A DNA stretch of 18,441 bases from Bacteriovoracaceae bacterium (GTDB lineage Bacteria > Bdellovibrionota > Bacteriovoracia > Bacteriovoracales > Bacteriovoracaceae): positions 1-18,441 of the forward strand of contig CANFNN010000021.1 of assembly GCA_947448095.1 (NCBI GenBank). Reading direction: 5' to 3'. Position numbers and translations under genes: made by a program. The notes beneath the pieces are model-generated. The model worked only from the letters and a program-made list of their open reading frames with translations. It had not been told where the DNA came from and did not search any database. This document shows positions 1 to 7,794 of the stretch, piece by piece (the stretch's first letter is position 1; every line of letters begins with the position of its first letter).

Positions 1-844
1 AAATATGCTGAAGAGAAAGTCCATAGTTCACTTTGAAGCCGATTTTCCAGCGAGAAAAATCAGACACAAGTTGTGAGAGGGTTTTATCCATGGCCGAGGC
101 AAAATCTTTTTGCGCCTGATCTACTTCTTCAAATTGCGTTGAAGTCAGAAGGAAAGCATTTTGATGCTTATAAAAAATGGCTTCATCAGGATCGATCTTG
201 TAAGTTTGTGCGATCATTTCATTGATGTCAGCTCCGCCCACGTAACTACTATGAGTCACGATGAGGCGAGAGTTATAAAAGAAATAGGCTTTGGTCGTTT
301 TGTGGCCAATGTCTAACACACAAAATGGTCCAGCAATGGCGTTTTGATTAAAATAATTCTCTACTGCACTGGCCTCAGAAGTCAGGATATTAGGCAGAGA
401 GTTTTTTTCTTTAAAAGCATTATAGTAAGTTTCAAAATCATTTTCGCGAAGTAAACCCACGAGTGCAAAATGCTGAGTTTTGGCCGGCTCTATTCTGTAA
501 CCGTAGTGAATTTCACTTAAGGCGAAAGGAATATCTTCTTCTAGCTGGAAAGGAAGCATGAGTTCAGCTTTCTTTTTGCTTTTCACTGGCAAAGTCAGAA
601 AACGTGTCGTCATCATTTCATTGTCAGCTTGAAAAATCACACGTGTTTCTGGACGGGCGGTTGAATCAAGAATTTCTTGAACGATAGTGGACTGAGCATT
701 GAGAGTGTTGAGGTCGGGATGATCATTCATGTAATCTCGCAGAATGATTTCACTCATTTCTACGTGATTCACTTTTCGTTTTTCAACGAAAGAAGAGATA
801 TATTTTACACTATAAGATCCGACATCAATGGCCAATACATGCAT
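1..844 (-). CDS. gspL: T2SS inner-membrane platform protein GspL, cytoplasmic actin-like domain (partial, C-terminus off window)
   Basis: I translated this frame by hand: 281 codons are open from the ATG at 844 to the window edge. The only possible start is this ATG, because an in-frame TAA lies 9-12 bases upstream. The product begins MHVLAIDVGSYSVKY, a PilM/FtsA/GspL phosphate-1 loop. Around residue 175 it has CVLDIGHKTTKAYFF, a phosphate-2 loop of the actin/Hsp70 fold. In T2SS, GspL is a bitopic inner-membrane protein whose cytoplasmic domain recruits the ATPase GspE and couples it to the pseudopilus with GspM. Its position directly after gspK (44-bp gap, no strong Shine-Dalgarno seen) is the canonical gspL slot. 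The transmembrane segment and periplasmic part lie outside the window. An annotation as PilM would describe the same fold; the operon context favours GspL. Confidence 0.86.
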   Translation of the reverse strand, partial: MHVLAIDVGSYSVKYISSFVEKRKVNHVEMSEIILRDYMNDHPDLNTLNAQSTIVQEILDSTARPETRVIFQADNEMMTTRFLTLPVKSKKKAELMLPFQLEEDIPFALSEIHYGYRIEPAKTQHFALVGLLRENDFETYYNAFKEKNSLPNILTSEASAVENYFNQNAIAGPFCVLDIGHKTTKAYFFYNSRLIVTHSSYVGGADINEMIAQTYKIDPDEAIFYKHQNAFLLTSTQFEEVDQAQKDFASAMDKTLSQLVSDFSRWKIGFKVNYGLSLQHI

Positions 845-888
845 ATAGTTATTTTAACTGAAAGTTTGCGAATAAGCCTAGCAAATAC

Positions 889-2220
889 CTAATTGATTTG
901 GATTTCAATAATTCGCGGCTCAAGTAGTTGAGTACTTTGGGTGGTCGCGGCGGGTGCTGGTGTGTTGGGATTATTATCTCCATCTAGATTGGGATCAGGC
1001 GTAGTCGGTGGTGGTGGCTTTGCACCAGCAGGAGATTCTTGCTTAGGCATATAAACGTAGGCCACAAGCGTATAGATTGAGCGGTTGTACATACCTTCGG
1101 AAATAACTTTAAACAGATTAGGATTAGAGCCAAAAGTAATACCTGCCTTGGTAAACTTTTGAATTCTGTCATTGAAATCGGTTTCACTCATGATTCTTTC
1201 AATCGTTACAACCCATTTTTTAAAGTCATCCAGCGTATTGAAAAACTTAGGAGCCTCGGGGTTATCTCGGTATTCAAAAAATGAACGAATATGGCCTTCA
1301 TCAATATTGGGAACCAAAATTCGGAGCATATTGGCCGTGAGCTTATTCAGATCAATCTGGGCCGAGGGATAAACACTAAATTCATTTTGTATAAGTTCAA
1401 TCAATTCATCGGTCCAACCAGGAATGGTGTAGAGCTCACTTGCAGAAGAGAGAGGACCAAATTTCGGAGTCAGAGGAATTTTTTGAAAATTTGATTCAGA
1501 TTCGCCTGCCCTTGGATCAGTCATCAAGCTTCCATAGTCAGACATATAAAACTTAAGGTTTGAAATGAGTTCCTGGTAATTCAGACTACCATAGCGGTCT
1601 TCAAAGCCCTGGTCTTTTTCTTTTTTCTCGTCCACTAATCTCTTCATCATAAAGTAGAGGGACTGATCAATTGAAACGTTACTCATGATTGAAGAGGGAC
1701 TAGCATCGATAATTCCATCATTAGGGTCTGGTTCATTCGGATCCATGTGAGTTTTTTTGGCGGTATCAAATCGCAAAAGATTGAGATTCATGCGATTAGA
1801 AATATTTGAAACCGTGACCCGCATATTGCCTTCAAGCAGAGAGTCTTCAGTAAATTTTTTAACGGTATCCTTTACCGCAATCCCTGCACCCGCACCGACT
1901 GGAATAGGGAAAACCCAGGGCACTTCCCATAATTGATTCAAAAGTTGAGGCGGGACTTGTGCTTTGGCGGTCGCATTGCTTTCGAGTTTATTGAAAGCTT
2001 CTTTATAAAGCTGAAGCCTTGTCATCGCCATTTGAAGACCTGATTCTGCCAAAAGCTTGGCTTGAGATCGGTCCATGACGTTAGTGGCCTTGATGCGGGA
2101 AATTTTACTTTCAAAAGTGAATTCCCCGTAGATCGCCATCAGGAGAATAATCGCCGTCATGATCATCATGAGGGCGACACCACTTTCGTTTTTAAGAATT
2201 ATTTTTAGATCGTTTTTCAT
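889..2220 (-). CDS. gspK: T2SS minor pseudopilin GspK
   Basis: This is the large minor pseudopilin that, with GspI and GspJ, is thought to cap the pseudopilus tip. The leader ends in NESG (G14) and mature processing would give VALMMIMTAI, followed by a hydrophobic helix to about residue 31. Glu at +5 is absent, which is the known family trait separating GspK from the other pseudopilins. The globular part contains the T2SSK helical domain (around residues 270-350, including SAQIDLNKLTANMLRILVP). Loops rich in Asp/Asn (DPNEPDPNDGIID near residue 160) could bind calcium, as known GspK proteins do. At 443 aa it is longer than the usual 300-330. Near the C-terminus is a Pro/Ala/Thr-rich, probably disordered stretch (about residues 390-430), then the strand-like end EPRIIEIQIN. 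The ATG overlaps the gspJ TGA by 4 bp, suggesting translational coupling. Confidence 0.93.
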   Translation of the reverse strand: MKNDLKIILKNESGVALMMIMTAIILLMAIYGEFTFESKISRIKATNVMDRSQAKLLAESGLQMAMTRLQLYKEAFNKLESNATAKAQVPPQLLNQLWEVPWVFPIPVGAGAGIAVKDTVKKFTEDSLLEGNMRVTVSNISNRMNLNLLRFDTAKKTHMDPNEPDPNDGIIDASPSSIMSNVSIDQSLYFMMKRLVDEKKEKDQGFEDRYGSLNYQELISNLKFYMSDYGSLMTDPRAGESESNFQKIPLTPKFGPLSSASELYTIPGWTDELIELIQNEFSVYPSAQIDLNKLTANMLRILVPNIDEGHIRSFFEYRDNPEAPKFFNTLDDFKKWVVTIERIMSETDFNDRIQKFTKAGITFGSNPNLFKVISEGMYNRSIYTLVAYVYMPKQESPAGAKPPPPTTPDPNLDGDNNPNTPAPAATTQSTQLLEPRIIEIQIN

Positions 2221-3194
2221 CTCGTGCCACCAGCAGTTGTTCCGCCTGTATTGGCGGGAGGTGCGGTAGTGACCGGTGCGGCCGCGGTATCTTGAGGCAC
2301 AACCATGGGCCAGTGGTTGCGATAAATTCTTGAAGCTGTTCGTTTGTATCCTGTGGAATCATACCAAGTGACGGTGAGCTTAATCCCTCTGAGCGCATTT
2401 TCAGCTCCTGGAACTGCTCTCAAGTTACTTTCCCATTTGCGTGCGTTCATGTCCCAGAATTGAAAATCAAGGCTCTCCACATTTTCTAGCAAAACAGCTG
2501 CCTTCACGTGATCAACATCTTCGGGATCAATACGATTATCATCATAAGGATCATCGGCCGCATAATAACGAACCAGGGTTTTAAGCCCTTGGGGAATACT
2601 CTCATTTTTGTCTTCGTCGTCGTTATCTCTTTTAATCGCCTCGCCGAGTGAATAGCGAACCCAGGCAAAATGAGACTGCTTAGTGTTTTCCATCTTACGG
2701 CGATTGGATGATGTGAAAAATTCAAAAGTCGTTTTATCCGGAGAGTAGAAGCGGGGAATAGGTAGGCCCTCTTTACTCAGGGACCCAAAATGTTGGTTAC
2801 GTTCAAAACGTTGAATCAAACGTTGATAATACTCTTGAAGGTGAGGACTAAGTGGAGTGGCCGGAGCAATTTGTTTGCCAGTGTTATCATCTCTTCCATC
2901 ACCATCTCGGTCGTTAGAATTTCCAAACTGATCAGCTGAAGCAAGGTTCAGAACGGATGAGAAATACATGGGTGAGTAGATTTGCGAAAAATCCCATTCA
3001 AAGCGACTTAGTGCCGTTTCAATTTGAAGATTGTTTTTATTGAGCACAGTTGTTCGGTCCATCGTATCGGCAGCATTCTGAGTGATTGAGACTACACCCA
3101 TAGTCATGAACGCCATAATAGTTATGGCAATCAGGATTTCGATTAATGTAAAACCTCGGTCATTAGAAACCGACGTTAAGTTGAATCTTTTCAT
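2217..3194 (-). CDS. gspJ: T2SS minor pseudopilin GspJ
   Basis: A type IV pilin-like leader (SNDRG, G14) precedes FTLIEILIAITIMAFMTMGVV, with the conserved Glu at mature position 5, so a prepilin peptidase would cleave and methylate it. GspJ forms the tip complex with GspI and GspK. The C-terminal half (ENVESLDFQFWDMNARKW, then LRGIKLTVTWYDS) matches the GspJ beta-sheet core. At 325 aa it is much longer than the typical ~200. The extra length includes a DRDGDGRDDN loop at residues 95-104 that resembles an EF-hand/thrombospondin-3 calcium loop, an acidic stretch near residues 189-198, and a Pro/Thr/Gly-rich tail from about residue 300. The ATG lies 32 bp inside the 3' end of gspI, and no alternative start occurs before the leader Gly, so the overlap is real. 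It overlaps gspK by 4 bp downstream. Confidence 0.93.
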   Translation of the reverse strand: MKRFNLTSVSNDRGFTLIEILIAITIMAFMTMGVVSITQNAADTMDRTTVLNKNNLQIETALSRFEWDFSQIYSPMYFSSVLNLASADQFGNSNDRDGDGRDDNTGKQIAPATPLSPHLQEYYQRLIQRFERNQHFGSLSKEGLPIPRFYSPDKTTFEFFTSSNRRKMENTKQSHFAWVRYSLGEAIKRDNDDEDKNESIPQGLKTLVRYYAADDPYDDNRIDPEDVDHVKAAVLLENVESLDFQFWDMNARKWESNLRAVPGAENALRGIKLTVTWYDSTGYKRTASRIYRNHWPMVVPQDTAAAPVTTAPPANTGGTTAGGTR

Positions 3195-3738
3195 TATAAT
3201 TAGTGATCCATGTGCCCAATGAGTAACTGTATTTCGTTTCTTTGTTTGTGACAGTTATGCGTGCTTGCCAGACAATTTTTTCAATATTCTTTTTGAGTTC
3301 TTCAAAGACCATCTTCTCCATTGAAGAATTTCGTTTGTTGGCATTACTGTCGTTCATGTAATTGCCCTCGTAGGAATCTTTTCCTTCCTCACTGACCCCA
3401 CCTTTTTGGCCAAAGAGTTGAGCGAAATCTGGAATCGTCAGCTTCTTAATCTCTAAAGTGTACTCGTAGCCAGAAAGATCTTTTTCTTCAAACGTTTTGG
3501 TTTCTTTGAGTCCACCGATTAGATTTTGAAATTTCGGTGGGTTTAAATGAAGTTCATTGATTTTTCTTTCGCAAAGTTGCTGGAGCATGAGCTGTTCTTC
3601 GGAAAGTTGAGAATCGGAAACGTTGTAGCCTTGAGCAGTTAAAAAAGCTGTCACAAAAAATGCAAACAGGGTAATAGCAATTAACACTTCTAAAAGCGAG
3701 AAGCCTTTCTGATTATGAAATGTTAATGACTTATCCAC
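3163..3738 (-). CDS. gspI: T2SS minor pseudopilin GspI
   Basis: The protein opens MDKSLTFHNQKG|FSLLEVLIAITLFAFF, a prepilin leader of 12 residues followed by the conserved Glu5 and hydrophobic helix. The internal EEQLMLQQLCERKINELHL resembles the helical region after the N-helix in GspI, where 'A..K..E' segments are typical. GspI initiates tip assembly by binding GspJ and GspK. The start is GTG at 3738, 16 bp inside the 3' end of gspH; no ATG exists before the leader Gly, so GTG is forced. The 191 aa exceed the usual ~120-130. The added segment (about residues 105-145) is rich in Gly, Ser, Asn and Glu and probably forms an insertion loop. The 3' end overlaps gspJ by 32 bp. The I assignment rests on order and sequence together. 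Confidence 0.9.
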   Translation of the reverse strand: MDKSLTFHNQKGFSLLEVLIAITLFAFFVTAFLTAQGYNVSDSQLSEEQLMLQQLCERKINELHLNPPKFQNLIGGLKETKTFEEKDLSGYEYTLEIKKLTIPDFAQLFGQKGGVSEEGKDSYEGNYMNDSNANKRNSSMEKMVFEELKKNIEKIVWQARITVTNKETKYSYSLGTWITNYNEKIQLNVGF

Positions 3739-4415
3739 GCTTTATATACCTCGTCCATCTTAGTTTGAAGTATATCTTCCTTCTTAGCAACGCTTTCAGG
3801 ATTAAGGGCCTCAAAAACTGTGCGAGTCTCAGACAAAAATGGTTGAACATCGATAAAGGCTATTTCTGTGTCGGTCGCAAAGAAGATCAAAGCCGCGTCT
3901 TTTTCTCCGGTGGAATAGAAATAGATGCTCGCCTGATTATCAGAGATAATTTTCTTTTGAAAAGATGTCGCTACTCCTAGGATTTGCACATCCGGGGAGA
4001 GTTCATGTCTAATTTCTTCGAATTCCACTACTTTCGTAAACTGCTTGTCGAGTTTAGATATTTTTTCGGCATCCGATTTTTCTTCGTCCAAGGTCTTATT
4101 GGTCTTATCCGGCATGTCGGGCAGGGGCATATTCCCGGGAGGTCCATATTCCACGTTATATTCGATAGGCTCTTTATCAAAAGCAATTCTTAGTCTTACG
4201 ACAGTGTTACGAAGAATGGATTCATTTGAGGCAAAGCCAATAGCGCGCTCAATATCGGCCACGGCAGATTTTAAATTTCTATGCTTCTCTGTAGTGTCAC
4301 TTGAAGGAAAAGAAATCACGACTAGACTTACAAGTAAGAGAGCAACGAGGATTTCAATTAATGAAAATCCTCGTTGATCGATTTTGGAATTAATCTTTTG
4401 AGCTAAGGTCGGCAT
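3723..4415 (-). CDS. gspH: T2SS minor pseudopilin GspH
   Basis: A prepilin leader ends QRG before FSLIEILVALLLVSLVVISF, with Glu at mature +5. The next segment (NLKSAVADIERAIGFASNESILRNTVVRLRI) matches the GspH/FimT core, in which a helix is followed by a strand after residues like 'R.A...A..N...V.L'. GspH joins the pseudopilus below the I-J-K tip. I chose the ATG at 4415, which gives a 16-residue leader and has a GAAGG Shine-Dalgarno 5 bases upstream. Longer alternatives are the ATG at 4439 and GTG at 4448, with weaker ribosome sites; all of them overlap the gspG 3' end (26 bp for the choice made). An acidic, Lys/Asp/Pro-rich insertion sits around residues 95-130 of this version. The protein is about 230 aa, against a usual ~170-190. 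Confidence 0.88.
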   Translation of the reverse strand: MPTLAQKINSKIDQRGFSLIEILVALLLVSLVVISFPSSDTTEKHRNLKSAVADIERAIGFASNESILRNTVVRLRIAFDKEPIEYNVEYGPPGNMPLPDMPDKTNKTLDEEKSDAEKISKLDKQFTKVVEFEEIRHELSPDVQILGVATSFQKKIISDNQASIYFYSTGEKDAALIFFATDTEIAFIDVQPFLSETRTVFEALNPESVAKKEDILQTKMDEVYKAWISH

Positions 4416-4833
4416 CAGTACCTTCGCCACCTTCGGCATTGTCGGCACCTAGTGACTTAATTTCAAAAGTCTTGCCGTCAGATTCGTAAATGTATTCCCC
4501 GTCCCATGGATCCATAGGGATTTTACCATCTTTAATGTATCCACCCGGAGCGTAACGCTTACATTCACGTCCACCAGTTGGCTTATCGATTAAAGCGTCA
4601 AGACCTTGGTCGGTTGTAGGAAGGAAGTTACAGTCACGGCGAAATTCAGTTAAACGATCCCCAAGGGCCTTAATTTGAATTTTCGTACTGCTGACTTGAC
4701 CTTCTTGTAAGTTTTCATAAACCTTACCGGCCACGAACGTACCAGCGATCCCCATGAGTGTTAGGGCAATCAAAATCTCAATTAAACTCATACCCTGGTT
4801 ATTTCTAACTATTTTTTTAAAATCATTAAGCAT
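4390..4833 (-). CDS. gspG: T2SS major pseudopilin GspG
   Basis: This is the subunit that polymerises into the T2SS pseudopilus. Leader cleavage after G14 would release MSLIEILIALTLMGIAGTF, with Glu5 present but Met rather than the usual Phe at +1. The globular domain carries GspG hallmarks: CNFLPTTDQGLDALI (the YPTTEQGL motif, about residues 73-87), IPMDPWDGEYIYESDG (about 105-120) and the C-terminal calcium loop SLGADNAEGGEGTDAD (about 127-142), whose acidic residues coordinate Ca2+ in characterised GspG. The length of 147 aa is normal. A strong AGAGGAG ribosome site with a 5-base spacer lies in the 12-bp gap after gspF, consistent with the high copy number of this subunit. Confidence 0.97.
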   Translation of the reverse strand: MLNDFKKIVRNNQGMSLIEILIALTLMGIAGTFVAGKVYENLQEGQVSSTKIQIKALGDRLTEFRRDCNFLPTTDQGLDALIDKPTGGRECKRYAPGGYIKDGKIPMDPWDGEYIYESDGKTFEIKSLGADNAEGGEGTDADLSSKD

Positions 4834-4838
4834 GAATG

Positions 4839-4845
4839 CTCCTCT
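4839..4845 (-). promoter_or_regulatory. Strong ribosome binding site of gspG
   Basis: AGAGGAG on the minus strand ends 5 bases before the gspG ATG at 4833. It is the best Shine-Dalgarno match in the T2SS operon, where most other junctions rely on overlap or weak sites. This fits the need for many GspG copies relative to the machine components. Confidence 0.75.
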
Positions 4846-6060
4846 TTAATTAATCTTGTTCAGATCCATCATTGGAATAACTACGGCAAAAACAATGAAA
4901 CCCACTGCACCACCAAGGCCGATCATCATGATAGGTTCGAGAATGGAAGTGAGTCCGCCGATTTTAGATTCTACTTGATCCTCGTAGTTTTCTGAAATGA
5001 TTTTTAACATTGGCTCCAATTCTCCTGATCTTTCCCCCAGACGAATCATGTGCGTTACTAAGGGCGGGAAGTGACCGCACTGAACCAAGGGTGCTGTCAG
5101 AGTTGCCCCCTCGGAAACACTTATCCGAGCTTTTTCAATAGCATCTTTCATGTGCACATTGGGAATAAGATTCTTCACAATCGTGAGAGCAGTTAAAATA
5201 GGAACTCCCGAATTCAGAAGGGTCGCTAAAGTGGAGCAAAAACGACTGACATTAATCATTTTGACCAGCATGCCAATAATTGGGAGCTTGAGTTGCAGGG
5301 CATGCCACTGGGATTGGCCGCGTGGAGTGGCGATATATTTTGAGAAGAGAAAAAGGCCACCGATGATCGATGCGATCAAAAGCCACCAATAGCCTTGTAA
5401 AAATTCGGAGATCCAAATACAAATTTTCGTGATCATAGGAAGTTCACGTCTAGAACTCGTAAATATTTTCGCCATTTTAGGGATAACAAAAATAAAGATC
5501 ACGTTCATCATCCCAAAACCAAATATCCCCATAATTACGGGGTAGGTCATGGCACCTTTAATTTTGTTTCTTAGTTTCACCTGAGCTTCGGCAAAATCCG
5601 CCAAACGAAGCAGAACAATCTCGAGATTTCCTGAGGCCTCACCGGCCTCCACCATATTTATGTAAACAGAGTTAAAGACTTTTGGGTGATCGGCCAGGGC
5701 CTTAGCTAAGCTCGCCCCTTCATTTACTTTTTGCCGAAGATCGGCCAGTACTAAGCGAAGGGTTACGTTTTCAACCTGATCCACGAGAGCGGCGAGGGCC
5801 TCTACAATTTGAATCTTCGCTTTAATGAGAGTTGCAAGTTGTCTCGTCATCATGGCGAGATCTTCAACACCAACACTTCCGCCCATTCTTAAAAAATTAC
5901 TTCCACCACTTGTGCCTTGGGCTTTTTGCTCTTTGATATCAATGAGCATGATTCCCATAGACTTAATTTTGGCCTTGGCACTAACGATGCTTTCAATGTT
6001 GATGGTATTTTTAATCTCCTTACCGGAGCGGTCCATCCCTTTATAAGAAAAAATAGGCAT
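4846..6060 (-). CDS. gspF: T2SS inner-membrane platform protein GspF
   Basis: GspF is the polytopic platform protein that links the ATPase GspE to pseudopilus assembly. The 404-aa length is typical. Two repeated T2SSF cytoplasmic helical domains are visible: the first around residues 67-190 (LAMMTRQLATLIKAKIQIVEAL, then YINMVEAGEASGNLE) and the second around residues 270-395 (FCSTLATLLNSGVPILTAL, then MIRLGERSGELEPML). The conserved E-[AR]-[SG]-G motif occurs in both. Transmembrane helices are predicted near residues 170-192, 222-241 and 375-397. The N-terminal MPIFSYKGMDRSGKEIKNTI is the usual GspF start. The ATG follows the gspE stop by 3 bp, so translation probably depends on coupling. Confidence 0.97.
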   Translation of the reverse strand: MPIFSYKGMDRSGKEIKNTINIESIVSAKAKIKSMGIMLIDIKEQKAQGTSGGSNFLRMGGSVGVEDLAMMTRQLATLIKAKIQIVEALAALVDQVENVTLRLVLADLRQKVNEGASLAKALADHPKVFNSVYINMVEAGEASGNLEIVLLRLADFAEAQVKLRNKIKGAMTYPVIMGIFGFGMMNVIFIFVIPKMAKIFTSSRRELPMITKICIWISEFLQGYWWLLIASIIGGLFLFSKYIATPRGQSQWHALQLKLPIIGMLVKMINVSRFCSTLATLLNSGVPILTALTIVKNLIPNVHMKDAIEKARISVSEGATLTAPLVQCGHFPPLVTHMIRLGERSGELEPMLKIISENYEDQVESKIGGLTSILEPIMMIGLGGAVGFIVFAVVIPMMDLNKIN

Positions 6061-6063
6061 AAA

Positions 6064-7794
6064 TTAGTGAGTCTCCTCGGCGTTAACGGCCCGGAGGATT
6101 TCTTCGACGGAAGTGATTCCTTCGAAAATTTTATCGAGAGCGTCTCCTCGAAGGGTTCTCATGCCAGATCTTACGGCGGCTTTTTTAATCGTCGCAGAAT
6201 CAACTTTTTGAATAATAAGAGCCCGGATTTCGTCATTAATAATGAGAAGTTCCGATACAACTGTTCGGCCGGTATAACCAGTGTTGTGGCATTTTGGGCA
6301 TCCGACAGGTTTAAAAACAGTAGCTGAATCTGGTAATTCCTCAATATCAAGAACTGCTTTTTCAAAATCACTAAGATTGGTTTTTAACTTACAAGAGTTA
6401 CAAAGAGTTCTCACTAATCGTTGAGCCAGGATTCCTACAAGGGATGAAGAAATTAAAAATGGCTGCACTCCCATATCGATCAATCGAGTAGGTGCCGAAG
6501 AGGAATCATTTGTATGGAGAGTAGATAATACAAAGTGACCTGTCAAAGAAGCGTTAATCGCAATCTCAGCAGTTTCTTTATCCCGCGTTTCTCCCACCAT
6601 CACCACATCCGGGTTTTGACGAAGAATCGAGCGCAGTGCCACGGCAAATGATAAATCAATTTTATGATTTACTTGAATCTGAGAAATTCCCGGAACCTCA
6701 TATTCCACAGGATCTTCTACAGTAATGATCATTTTATCAGGGGAATTAATACGGTCGAGGATCGCCATGAGAGTCGTCGTCTTACCGTGACCAGTTGGTC
6801 CAGTAACGTATAAAACTCCATGCTTTCTAGAACCTAGATCCTGCAGTCCTTCCAGTACTTTTCCGCGAAACCCGAGAGTTTCCAGACGAAGAACTTGGTT
6901 ATTCTTCTCGAGAATACGCATAACAATACGTTCTCCGGCCTGAATCGGAATCGTGGAAAGTCGAATATCAATATCTTTACCAGCAATTTTAATTTTAATA
7001 CGACCATCTTGAGGCAGACGTTTTTCTGCAATATCAAGTTTGGCCATAACTTTAATACGTGACGATACGGCGGCATGAGTTTTCTTCGGCTGACGAAGAA
7101 TTTCTGTCATTACTCCGTTGATGCGAAAGCGGTAAACCGTTTCCCGGTCATAAGGCTCAATATGAATATCGGAAGCGCGCTCTTTCACGGCCCGAAACAT
7201 CACGGAGTTCACAAAGCGAATCACCGGCGCTTCATCAGCAGTGGCATCCAAGATATCAATCGGGCCATCAAGATCAATGTTTTCGTCAAAAGACTCATCT
7301 TCAATTGAGTCTACAATATTTCGATTGGCCTTTTCATAGACGCGGTTAATGGCGTCTTGAATACGAAGAGGAGTGGTGCAAATGATCTTGATTTCTTTTT
7401 TGAAAATCATGTGGAGATCATTAACAACATTAAAATTAAAAGGGTTACTCATGAAGACGGTCACAGAAAAATCTGTTTCCATGCTTGGAAGTACTTCATG
7501 GTTTTTAGCGTAATTGATGGAGAGATCTTTCACTACGTTGGCGTCAATTTCATCTACTTTAATATCAATCTGGTAGGGGATTCCAACTTGCAGGCATACG
7601 ACTTTAATTAAGTCGTGAGGATGAATGTAATTTTTACGGGTCAGAACTTCACCGAGAAGGCCACCTTCCATGCGCTGGACTTCAAGAGCTTCATCCAGTT
7701 GTTGACGAGTCAGAGCGGAGTGCTTAACAAGAAGCTCTCCGATCTTATCTTTTGACTGCTCAATACTTTCTGAAAGTTCGTCTGTAATCTTCAT
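6064..7794 (-). CDS. gspE: T2SS cytoplasmic ATPase GspE
   Basis: GspE is the AAA-like hexameric ATPase that powers pseudopilus assembly. The N1E/GspE-N domain (residues 15-155: KIGELLVKHSALTRQQLDEAL, GIPYQIDI) is the GspL-binding part. The catalytic core has SDIHIEPYDRE (208-218), Walker A GPTGHGKTTT (332-341), the Asp box VEDPVEYE (359-366), Walker B DVVMVGETRD (396-405) and the His box STLHTND (424-430). A tetracysteine zinc module is present: C465, C468, C499 and C502. The P-loop has His where most GspE proteins have Ser (GSGKT), leaving the key Lys and Thr intact. The 576 aa slightly exceed the usual ~500-570. The ATG directly abuts the gspD stop codon (TAAATG, zero gap), with AGGAAG 12 bases upstream. 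Confidence 0.98.
   Translation of the reverse strand: MKITDELSESIEQSKDKIGELLVKHSALTRQQLDEALEVQRMEGGLLGEVLTRKNYIHPHDLIKVVCLQVGIPYQIDIKVDEIDANVVKDLSINYAKNHEVLPSMETDFSVTVFMSNPFNFNVVNDLHMIFKKEIKIICTTPLRIQDAINRVYEKANRNIVDSIEDESFDENIDLDGPIDILDATADEAPVIRFVNSVMFRAVKERASDIHIEPYDRETVYRFRINGVMTEILRQPKKTHAAVSSRIKVMAKLDIAEKRLPQDGRIKIKIAGKDIDIRLSTIPIQAGERIVMRILEKNNQVLRLETLGFRGKVLEGLQDLGSRKHGVLYVTGPTGHGKTTTLMAILDRINSPDKMIITVEDPVEYEVPGISQIQVNHKIDLSFAVALRSILRQNPDVVMVGETRDKETAEIAINASLTGHFVLSTLHTNDSSSAPTRLIDMGVQPFLISSSLVGILAQRLVRTLCNSCKLKTNLSDFEKAVLDIEELPDSATVFKPVGCPKCHNTGYTGRTVVSELLIINDEIRALIIQKVDSATIKKAAVRSGMRTLRGDALDKIFEGITSVEEILRAVNAEETH

Noticed and set aside
677..892. 71-aa plus-strand open frame in the gspL 5' region
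   Set aside because: It lies antisense to the well-supported GspL frame (actin-fold motifs visible) and shows no recognisable features.
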